DNA from: DATJSJ01 sp035504175
GTDB lineage: Bacteria; Pseudomonadota; Alphaproteobacteria; Acetobacterales; Acetobacteraceae
DNA length: 10,322 bases
Direction of reading: 5' to 3'
Assembly: GCA_035504175.1 (NCBI GenBank)
Contig: DATJSJ010000299.1
Coordinates: 1 to 10,322, forward strand
Of the stretch, positions 1 through 4,733 are shown piece after piece (the stretch's first letter is position 1; every line of letters starts with the position of its first letter). The position numbers were made by a program, and so were the translations under genes. Under the pieces are notes generated by a model. That model had not been told where the DNA came from. It made no database searches and saw nothing but the letters and a program-made list of their open reading frames with translations.

Positions 1-857
1 GCCTCGGCATCGAGTGGATAGCCGGCGTGAGCGAAGGCCTCGCAGGCGTGTATCGCGGGGCGGTCCATGAACTCCAGCGCCACCGGGATGATGCCCGACG
101 AGATGATGGAATCCACACACGCGCCAGCCACTTCGTTGGAGCGGAACGCCGCCAGCATCGCCCGCGCGCCCTCGGGCGAGCGTAGAATGCGCACGGTGAC
201 CTCGGTGATCACCGCCAACTGGCCCTCGCTGCCGGTCAGCAGTCCGAGCCAATCATAACCTGCTGCATCCAGATGCGCGCCGCCGATATCAAGGACCTCG
301 CCCTCCACCGTGACGATCTTCAGTCCGAGCAGATTATTGGCCGTGACGCCATATTTCAGGCAGTGTGCGCCGCCTGAGTTCATGTTGACGTTGCCGCCGA
401 TCATGCAGGCTAGCTGGCTCGAAGGATCGGGCGCGTAGAAGAATCCTTGCGCCTGCACTGCATTGGTGATGCCGATATTGGTGACGCCTGCCTGCACCGT
501 CGCGCAGCGATCGGCGGTGTCGATCGCGAGGATGCGGTTCATCCGCATCATCCCGACCACCACGGCGTCCGCGAGCGGCAGCGCGCCACCGGAGAGGCTG
601 GTGCCGGCGCCGCGCGGGATCACCCGCACGCCGTTGCCGTGCAGGAAGCGCAGCACGGCGGCGACCTGCTCGGTCGTCTCCGGCAGCGCGACGGCGAGCG
701 GCACCTGGCGGTAGGCGGCGAGCCCGTCGGTCTCATACGGCTTGAGGCGGATCGGCTCGGCGATGACGCCGCTCTCGGGCAGCAGCCGGCGCAACCCGGC
801 GACGATCTCCACCCGGCGGGCGAGCACCTCCGGCTTCGGCGCTGGCTGCGCGATCAT
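1..857 (-). CDS. glcD: Glycolate oxidase subunit GlcD, FAD-linked (partial, C-terminus beyond left edge)
   Basis: This gene encodes the FAD-binding catalytic subunit of glycolate oxidase, which oxidises glycolate (or D-lactate-like 2-hydroxy acids) to glyoxylate with GlcE and GlcF. The first 285 codons are in the window. The PCMH-type FAD domain shows PRGAGTSLSGG (residues 81-91), YAPDPSSQ (141-148), IGGN (153-156), GGAHCLKYG (162-170) and the GSEG loop (209-212), followed by the start of the FAD-oxidase C-terminal domain (IIPVALEFMD, 256-265). These match E. coli GlcD almost word for word as I recall it. The ATG at 857 is preceded by AGGGA about 10 bases upstream, and the protein begins where the family begins. 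The full family length is near 490-500 aa, so roughly 200 residues lie outside; glcE/glcF would be expected further left. Codon usage changes sharply around position 497. A related D-lactate dehydrogenase of the same FAD family is the alternative. Confidence 0.93.
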   Translation of the reverse strand, partial: MIAQPAPKPEVLARRVEIVAGLRRLLPESGVIAEPIRLKPYETDGLAAYRQVPLAVALPETTEQVAAVLRFLHGNGVRVIPRGAGTSLSGGALPLADAVVVGMMRMNRILAIDTADRCATVQAGVTNIGITNAVQAQGFFYAPDPSSQLACMIGGNVNMNSGGAHCLKYGVTANNLLGLKIVTVEGEVLDIGGAHLDAAGYDWLGLLTGSEGQLAVITEVTVRILRSPEGARAMLAAFRSNEVAGACVDSIISSGIIPVALEFMDRPAIHACEAFAHAGYPLDAE

Positions 858-902
858 GGGCGGGTTTTCCCTGGCGGCATGGCTCAGGGATGGTAGCAGC
901 GA

Positions 903-914
903 TGCCGATCGGCA
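903..914. promoter_or_regulatory. 12-bp perfect palindrome upstream of glcD
   Basis: TGCCGATCGGCA reads the same on both strands. It lies 46 bases upstream of the glcD start codon, where an operator would be expected. No regulator gene of the GlcC type is visible in the window, and short GC-rich palindromes arise by chance, so the regulatory role is inference. Confidence 0.25.
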
Positions 915-1003
915 AGAAGGCCGCCAGCCCGCGACACGGACTGTTGGCGGTCGGGGGGTGCCAGGACCGGGACGCGCGACGACGGCACGCCGGATGGTCC
1001 CGC

Positions 1004-1080
1004 CGCTGCGGGCCGAGCGCAAGCCCGGCGCCTGCGGCGCCCCGCTGCGCGGCTACGGGGCTTGCCCTCAGCCCGCAGCG
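1004..1080. repeat. 77-base multi-hairpin (cloverleaf-like) element
   Basis: Outer arms CGCTGCGGGC (1004-1013) and GCCCGCAGCG (1071-1080) are perfect 10-bp complements. Inside them, across a symmetrical 6x6 internal loop, CAAGCCC (1020-1026) pairs with GGGCTTG (1058-1064). The top carries two further hairpins, both with a TGC loop: GGCGCC/GGCGCC (1027-1041) and CCGC/GCGG (1042-1052). Such nesting is far beyond a simple terminator and no T run follows. It could be a REP-like dispersed repeat, a small structured RNA, or an mRNA processing element between rpmJ and glcD. The structure is seen directly; its role is unknown. Confidence 0.6.
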
Positions 1081-1168
1081 ACGAGGCAGGCTGTGATGCC
1101 GTCTATGGCGCGGTGCGTCGGGCGCTTTGGATCGGCTTCGCCGACCCCTGCGCCGGAGCGGCGGGCAA

Positions 1169-1294
1169 TCAGCCCTGCCGGGCCTTCATGCGCGGGTTGG
1201 TCTTGTTGATGACGTAGACGCGCCCATGGCGGCGCACCACGCGGCAGTTCTTGTCGCGGGCCTTGGCCGAGCGGAGAGAGTTGCGGATCTTCAT
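1169..1294 (-). CDS. rpmJ: 50S ribosomal protein L36 (zinc-free form)
   Basis: This encodes L36, the smallest protein of the large ribosomal subunit, 41 aa, bound to 23S rRNA. It starts MKIRNSLRSAK and ends INKTNPRMKARQG, the pattern of the alphaproteobacterial short form. The zinc ribbon (CxxC...C...H) of the classical L36 is missing: the only cysteine is Cys17 (DKNCRVV), so this is the cysteine-poor 'C-minus' paralogue. The start at 1294 is set by homology; an in-frame extension to 1372 exists but carries no family resemblance. The ribosome binding site is weak. It stands alone, away from any ribosomal operon, as is usual for this form, with its own promoter-like TTGACA upstream. In bacteria with both forms the C-minus copy can be under zinc (Zur) control; only one copy is visible here. 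Confidence 0.93.
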   Translation of the reverse strand: MKIRNSLRSAKARDKNCRVVRRHGRVYVINKTNPRMKARQG

Positions 1295-1328
1295 GGCACG
1301 CGCTGCTTGCTGAAAGGACGGGCGGCGG

Positions 1329-1357
1329 TCGGTAGCGAGCACTCCCGGCGGTGTCAA
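1329..1357 (-). promoter_or_regulatory. Probable rpmJ promoter
   Basis: On the minus strand a consensus -35 TTGACA (1352-1357) is followed after 17 bases by TACCGA (1329-1334), a poor -10. Transcription would start near 1322, giving a leader of about 28 bases before rpmJ. The perfect -35 in a GC-rich region and the correct distance support the call; the weak -10 lowers it. Confidence 0.45.
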
Positions 1358-1395
1358 GACAATATGCTGCACCGCCCAGCTCGGAGGTTGCCCGG

Positions 1396-1440
1396 ATGCG
1401 AACTTCGTGCGAGAACGGCATCCGGCTCACGAACGCGTGA
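1396..1440 (+). CDS. Possible 14-aa leader peptide
   Basis: A 14-codon frame (MRTSCENGIRLTNA) starts at an ATG that has GGAGG at 1383-1387, spaced 8 bases, the best Shine-Dalgarno match in this part of the window. It ends in TGA at 1438-1440, 29 bases before the GTG of the following small gene. The site and the location suggest a leader or upstream regulatory ORF, but no run of a single amino acid and no clear attenuator was seen. It could equally be an accidental frame; the strong ribosome binding site is the only real support. Confidence 0.3.
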   Translation: MRTSCENGIRLTNA

Positions 1441-1469
1441 GCTCTGGTCTGGCGCCGCGAGGGCTTGCC

Positions 1470-1694
1470 GTGTCCGATTTGCCATCCTCCCTGGATATCG
1501 ATGCCGAAGCGAGCCACGTCTCGGTCCAGGCGGTGCCGGGAGCGGTGTTCCTGCGCCTGCGGCGGGAGCGGGAGAGCCAGGTGCTCCGACGCATGTTCGT
1601 CGAACTGACGCTGGACGAGGCCCAGCTTCTGTACCGCGAGCTGGCCGCCTGCATCGGCCTGGCCGGCGGATCGCGACCGCCGCTCACGCACTGA
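1470..1694 (+). CDS. Small protein of unknown function (74 aa)
   Basis: I do not recognise this gene. The GTG at 1470 has GAGGG at 1459-1463 with a 6-base gap, which decides this start over in-frame GTGs at 1407 and 1437 that lack such a site. The product is soluble, with no membrane segment or signal peptide. It has a beta-like, valine/alanine-rich first half (HVSVQAVPGAVFLRLRR) and a likely amphipathic helix (ELTLDEAQLLYRELAACIG), ending in a basic, proline-containing tail. The layout of a small beta part with one helix resembles many small conserved proteobacterial proteins. It diverges from rpmJ and is preceded by a possible leader peptide at 1396-1440. No terminator with a T run follows it. 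Confidence 0.6.
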   Translation: MSDLPSSLDIDAEASHVSVQAVPGAVFLRLRRERESQVLRRMFVELTLDEAQLLYRELAACIGLAGGSRPPLTH

Positions 1695-1879
1695 AAAAAC
1701 CGAGCCGTCCGGACGCGCGCGGCGTCTGGCGCTGATCGGCCACGGGAGACACCCGGGGGCCGCGCGCGGCACCCGCAGGCTTTGCGATCACGCCGATGCC
1801 GTCGCCATGGACGGACGGCGTCATCGAGGACACCCGCTCTGCCCAGACCGGGCGGCGCCGGTCTAATACCTCTCCCATC

Positions 1880-2317
1880 ATGGACCCGCAGCAAGCAGCG
1901 CAGCCCCGCGGCGACGGCGCCACCTGGACCGCCTTCCTGAGCATGGCCTTCGTGCTGGTCGGACTGACCGGCCTGTTCGCGACCTTCGCGGCGCCAGTGC
2001 CGTACGAGCGCGGGATGGCGCAGGAGGGGCTGCTCGACGCAGTGCTGGCCAGTGAGGCGGCGGCCGATCCGGCGGCGGCGCGGGCGGCGCTGCGGCCGGC
2101 ACTGCAGGCGGCGCTGGGCAGCGGTGCCGACCAGGTGCTGTCCGGCCCCGGCCCGCTCGCCGACCGCGTGGCACGGGCGCGGCTGGCGCTGCGCGCCCGC
2201 GTCCGCGCCGAGGCCGCCTCCGTCGTGCTGCACCTGCGCTTCCTGGTCGCCGCCTTCACCATCGCCGGCGCGGTGTTCGGCGCCGCCGTGATCAGCATCC
2301 TGCGCCGGGCGCGGTAA
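1880..2317 (+). CDS. Two-TM membrane protein of unknown function
   Basis: The 145-aa product has two clear hydrophobic segments: about residues 17-38 (TAFLSMAFVLVGLTGLFATF) and 119-140 (LRFLVAAFTIAGAVFGAAVI). With a basic tail (LRRAR) inside, a hairpin topology is likely, placing the alanine- and arginine-rich segment 40-118 in the periplasm. I recognise no family. Start choice: the ATG at 1880 opens just before a hydrophilic N-terminus and TM1. An in-frame ATG at 1796 would add 28 residues of no clear character. Neither has a Shine-Dalgarno sequence. TAATAC at 1864-1869 could be a -10, in which case the mRNA would be almost leaderless. The membrane pattern on this strand is the main reason to prefer it over opposite-strand frames. 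Confidence 0.6.
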   Translation: MDPQQAAQPRGDGATWTAFLSMAFVLVGLTGLFATFAAPVPYERGMAQEGLLDAVLASEAAADPAAARAALRPALQAALGSGADQVLSGPGPLADRVARARLALRARVRAEAASVVLHLRFLVAAFTIAGAVFGAAVISILRRAR

Positions 2318-2334
2318 CCCGTTCCCGCCCGCTG

Positions 2335-2371
2335 TCGCCGGTCCGTGGGCCCGATGCCCGCGCGCCGGCGA
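2335..2371. terminator. Compound hairpin between convergent genes
   Basis: TCGCCGG (2335-2341) pairs with CCGGCGA (2365-2371), and inside it GGGC (2347-2350) pairs with GCCC (2356-2359) around a CCGAT loop. The two stems are separated by a symmetrical 5x5 internal loop. It lies exactly between the ends of the two-TM gene and oxyR, where a two-way terminator is expected. There is no real T run on either side, so termination may need Rho or rest on the hairpin alone. Confidence 0.4.
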
Positions 2372-2377
2372 GCCTTC

Positions 2378-3328
2378 TCACCCGGCCGAAGCGGCATGCC
2401 CCTCCGCCGGCCCCGCCTCGTCCTCGGTCGTTCGCAGCAGCACCGCCGCGAGGTTGCGGAAATCCGCGGCCCGCGGCGCGTTCGGCCGCCAGGCCAGGCC
2501 CAGCGTGCGCCAGGCACCGCGCCCGGCGAGCGGCCGGATCGCGAGCTCGGCGCCCGAAGCGACCCCGCCGTCCAATGCCAGCCGCGGCAGCAGCGTCACC
2601 CCGAGCCCGCCCGCCACCATCTGAACCAGCGTGTGCAGGCTGGTGGCGGCGAACCCGTCCGGCGCCGCCTCGCCGCCGCGCGACGGGCCGCAGGCGGCGA
2701 GCGCCTGGTCGCGCAGGCAGTGCCCGTCCTCGAGCAGCAGCAGCCGCTCCGCCGCCAGCGCCGCGAGCGGCACGGCAGCCCGCTCGGCCAGCGCATGTCC
2801 GGGCGGCAAGGCGGCGAGGAACTCGTCGCGGCCGAGCGGCAGCGTCTCCGCCGCGCCGCATTCGCAGGGCAGTGCCAGCAGCACCAGGTCGAGCCGCCCG
2901 GCGGCGAGCTGGGACACAAGCCGCCCGGTGACGTCCTCGCGCAGGTAGAGGCGCAGCCGCGGAAACGCGGCGCGCAGCGCCGGCATCAGCCGCGGCAGCA
3001 GGAACGGACCGATGGTCGGGATCACGCCCAGCCGCAGCGGCCCGGTCATCGGCGCGCGCGCCGCCGCTGCGGTCTCCGCCACCGCCTCCAGCGCGCCGAT
3101 TGCCGCCCGGGCGCGCTCGAGCACCTCCTGACCCAGCGGCGTGAACACCACGCGCTTGCCGGCGCTGCGGTCGAGCAGCCCGGCGTCGAGCTGGCGCTCC
3201 AGTGCCACCAGCCCGGCCGAGAGCGTCGACTGCGTCACCGCGCAGGCGGCGGCGGCGCGGCCGAAATGCTGGTGCTCGGCCAGCGCGAGCAGGTAGCGGA
3301 GCTGCTGCGGCGTGGGCAGGGGCGTCAT
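2378..3328 (-). CDS. oxyR: Hydrogen peroxide sensor OxyR (LysR family)
   Basis: OxyR is a cytoplasmic LysR-type regulator that switches on peroxide-defence genes when two cysteines form a disulfide. The 316-aa protein has an N-terminal winged helix-turn-helix (about 6-64, with HFGRAAAACAVTQSTLSAGL) and a substrate-type domain from about 95. The OxyR hallmarks are present: PTIGPFLLP with Thr105 (Thr100 in E. coli), and LLLLEDGHCLRDQAL with His203, Cys204, Arg206 and Asp207. A second cysteine, Cys213, lies nine residues on, exactly the Cys199-Cys208 spacing of E. coli. So it should be redox-active. It also has a nearby CxC pair (Cys155/157) that the E. coli protein, as I recall it, lacks. It is divergent from ahpC-ahpD, its classical targets. 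A dyad overlapping its own start codon suggests autoregulation. The start at 3328 is the family start; the ribosome binding site is weak. Confidence 0.95.
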   Translation of the reverse strand: MTPLPTPQQLRYLLALAEHQHFGRAAAACAVTQSTLSAGLVALERQLDAGLLDRSAGKRVVFTPLGQEVLERARAAIGALEAVAETAAAARAPMTGPLRLGVIPTIGPFLLPRLMPALRAAFPRLRLYLREDVTGRLVSQLAAGRLDLVLLALPCECGAAETLPLGRDEFLAALPPGHALAERAAVPLAALAAERLLLLEDGHCLRDQALAACGPSRGGEAAPDGFAATSLHTLVQMVAGGLGVTLLPRLALDGGVASGAELAIRPLAGRGAWRTLGLAWRPNAPRAADFRNLAAVLLRTTEDEAGPAEGHAASAG

Positions 3329-3341
3329 CGATCCAATCGAT
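3327..3341. promoter_or_regulatory. OxyR-like binding dyad at the oxyR start
   Basis: ATCGATCCAATCGAT matches the OxyR half-operator ATAGnTnnnAnCTAT at 8 of 10 specified bases and contains the T-N11-A of LysR sites. It covers the oxyR start codon and faces ahpC, so it could serve repression of oxyR and activation of ahpC. A second half-site at 22 bases distance is not convincing. Confidence 0.5.
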
Positions 3342-3352
3342 CGTTCAGTTCG

Positions 3353-3361
3353 GAATTATTC
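3353..3361. promoter_or_regulatory. AT-rich palindrome in the oxyR-ahpC intergenic region
   Basis: GAATTATTC is a perfect 4+4 palindrome around a central T and the most AT-rich spot between the two divergent genes. It provides AATTAT on the plus strand and AATAAT on the minus strand, each a plausible -10, so it may be the shared promoter core of ahpC and oxyR. No good -35 lies at 17 bases on either side, as is usual for activator-dependent promoters. Confidence 0.35.
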
Positions 3362-3483
3362 GCTTGCACATGGCCACGCCCCGCCGCACAGAAAAGCCCA
3401 TGCTGCTTTGCACAAACGGACGCGGGGCCCGCTGGCGCCGACGCCCGACGTGCGCCCGAACCCGAAGAAGAAGAGGCCGAACC

Positions 3484-4038
3484 ATGCTGACCGTCGGTGA
3501 CCAGTTTCCCCGCTTCGCGCTCAAGGCCGTCAAGGCCGGCCGTGAGGGACTGGACCTGAAATCCGCCTTCACCGAAATCACCAGTGAATCCGATGCCGGC
3601 AAGTGGAAGATCGTGTTCTTCTGGCCGAAGGATTTCACCTTCGTCTGCCCGACCGAGATCGTCGCCTTCGCCAGACTCGCGGGCGAGTTCGCCGACCGCG
3701 ACGCGGTCGTCTACGGCATTTCCACCGACAGCGAGTTCGTGCACCTCAATTGGCGGCTGCACCATGACGAGCTGCGCCAGCTCGACATCCCGATGCTGGC
3801 CGACGTCAAGCGCGAACTCGCCGCCGGCTGCGGCATCCTCGACCGCGCCGAGGGCGTCGCACTCCGCGCCACCTTCGTCGTCGATCCGGACGGCATCGTG
3901 CGCCATGCCGCGGTGAACGATCTCTCGGTTGGCCGCAACCCCGCCGAAACGCTGCGCGTGCTGGACGCGCTGCAGAGCGACGAGCTCTGCCCGTGCAACT
4001 GGAACAAGGGCGACGATTTCCTCCGCCCCGCCGCCTGA
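3484..4038 (+). CDS. ahpC: Alkyl hydroperoxide reductase AhpC (peroxiredoxin, AhpD-linked type)
   Basis: A 184-aa 2-Cys peroxiredoxin that reduces hydrogen peroxide, organic peroxides and probably peroxynitrite. The active site PKDFTFVCP gives Pro48, Thr52 and peroxidatic Cys55; Arg128 is in the place of the conserved catalytic arginine. The C-terminus SDELCPCNWNKGD carries Cys169 and Cys171, the arrangement of mycobacterial AhpC (ELCACNW), not of the AhpF-dependent enterobacterial type. The mycobacterial protein also shares FFWPKDFTFVCPTEI and VLDALQSDELC. The ATG at 3484 has AGAGG at 3472-3476 and begins with the family start MLTVGDQFP; a much longer in-frame extension upstream is not meaningful. 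It forms an operon with ahpD, 73 bases downstream, divergent from oxyR, and is therefore probably OxyR-activated. Position 170 is Pro, giving a CPC motif. Confidence 0.97.
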   Translation: MLTVGDQFPRFALKAVKAGREGLDLKSAFTEITSESDAGKWKIVFFWPKDFTFVCPTEIVAFARLAGEFADRDAVVYGISTDSEFVHLNWRLHHDELRQLDIPMLADVKRELAAGCGILDRAEGVALRATFVVDPDGIVRHAAVNDLSVGRNPAETLRVLDALQSDELCPCNWNKGDDFLRPAA

Positions 4039-4063
4039 CGCCCGATCCCAGTCGTCTGACCGC

Positions 4064-4090
4064 ACGGGCGGCCCCGGATACCGGGCCCGT
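4064..4090 (+). promoter_or_regulatory. Strong hairpin between ahpC and ahpD
   Basis: ACGGG (4064-4068) pairs with CCCGT (4086-4090), and CCCGG (4073-4077) with CCGGG (4081-4085) around an ATA loop, with one CGGC bulge. No T run follows, so it is not a classic terminator. It could protect the ahpC mRNA end or partly uncouple expression, giving more AhpC than AhpD. It ends 13 bases before the ahpD Shine-Dalgarno. Confidence 0.45.
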
Positions 4091-4111
4091 CCGTCGTCTC
4101 ATCGGAGGCGC

Positions 4112-4666
4112 ATGACGTCGCTCGAAGCCCTGAAGACGCGCCTTCCGGATTACGCGAAGGATCTGCGCCTCAATCTCGGCAGCCTGGCCAGCGAGGTCGC
4201 GCTCTCGCCGCCGCAGCGTGCCGGCACCTGCATCGTCGCCGCCCTCGCGTCGCGCAACGCCGAGGTGACACGCGCGATCGTCGCCGAGTTCGCGCCGGCA
4301 CTGTCGCCGGAAGCACTGAGCGCGGCGAAATCCGCCGCCGCGATCATGGCGATGAACAACGTCTACTACCGTTTCACGCACGCGGTCGGCGGCGACTACG
4401 CGACGCTGCCGGCGCGGCTGCGCATGAACGTGATGGCGCGGCCAGGTGTCGCGCGCGTCGACTTCGATTTGTGGTCGCTCGCCGTCTCCGCGGTGAACGG
4501 CTGCGGCATGTGCATGGCGAGTCATGAGCGCGCGGTGCGCGAAGCGGGTCTGACGCAGGAGCAGGTGCAGGCGGCGGTGCGCATCGCCGCGGTGGTGCAC
4601 GCGGTCGCCGCGACGCTGGACGGCGAGGACGCGCTGGCCGGCGACGGCGTGCGCGCGGCGGCCTGA
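4112..4666 (+). CDS. ahpD: AhpD alkylhydroperoxidase-like protein, AhpC reductant
   Basis: AhpD is a small all-helical disulfide reductase. In mycobacteria it passes electrons from lipoylated dehydrogenase components to AhpC, and it has weak peroxidase activity of its own. This 184-aa protein begins MTSLEALKTRLPDYAKDLRL and carries the signature NGCGMCMASHE with Cys131, Cys134 and His138. AIMAMNNVYYRF (77-88) and RLRMNVMARPG (102-112) also match the family. Compared with M. tuberculosis AhpD as I recall it, Glu118 becomes Asp119 (FDLW) and His132 becomes Met133; both belong to the proton relay there. GGAGG at 4104-4108 lies only 3 bases before the ATG, closer than usual. It follows ahpC as the last gene of the unit. 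No ahpF is near, so AhpD is likely the electron donor to AhpC. Confidence 0.95.
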   Translation: MTSLEALKTRLPDYAKDLRLNLGSLASEVALSPPQRAGTCIVAALASRNAEVTRAIVAEFAPALSPEALSAAKSAAAIMAMNNVYYRFTHAVGGDYATLPARLRMNVMARPGVARVDFDLWSLAVSAVNGCGMCMASHERAVREAGLTQEQVQAAVRIAAVVHAVAATLDGEDALAGDGVRAAA

Positions 4667-4679
4667 CGCACCCCGCTTA

Positions 4680-4698
4680 ACCCGGATTTCATTCGGGT
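4680..4698 (+). terminator. Candidate terminator hairpin after ahpD
   Basis: ACCCGGAT (4680-4687) pairs with ATTCGGGT (4691-4698) over eight positions, one being a G-U pair, with a TTC loop. It lies 14 bases after the ahpD stop and 36 bases before the next start. No T run follows, so it is a weak intrinsic terminator at best; it may mark the 3' end of ahpCD mRNA. Confidence 0.45.
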
Positions 4699-4733
4699 CA
4701 CGGACAGTCGCAGCCGTTCTCCAGGCTCGCCCA

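Larger units (their letters stand above)
858..1168. other. Non-coding stretch between rpmJ and glcD
   Basis: No gene is supported here: the open frames that cross it lack family resemblance and plausible ribosome binding sites. It serves as the 3' region of rpmJ and the 5' region of glcD, both on the minus strand. It holds a 12-bp palindrome close to glcD (903-914), a 77-base multi-hairpin element (1004-1080), and a small 5-bp hairpin with a TTC loop (1132-1144) that could be a weak rpmJ terminator, though it has no T run. I saw no convincing glcD promoter. Confidence 0.6.

Noticed and set aside
130..300. Active diguanylate cyclase domain in the EAL protein (these are nucleotide-independent residue-scale limits of the middle part; DNA about 5124-5630)
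   Set aside because: The GG(D/E)EF motif is absent; the corresponding place reads VSEGRYGLL, so cyclase activity is not expected.
447..896. Plus-strand frame across the 5' half of glcD
   Set aside because: Opposite strand of a clear GlcD; composition typical of an antisense shadow.
890..918. Possible glcD promoter (TTCTTG, 17 bases, TACCAT on the minus strand)
   Set aside because: The -35 matches the consensus at only two of six bases; not better than chance.
1427..2517. Long overlapping minus-strand frames opposite the two-TM gene and the 74-codon gene
   Set aside because: Arg/Ala-rich products without membrane pattern or family; the plus frames have better starts or clear hydrophobic segments.
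3202..3483. In-frame N-terminal extension of ahpC
   Set aside because: It crosses the oxyR start and the promoter region, is arginine-rich, and the family start MLTVGDQFP at 3484 has a good ribosome binding site.
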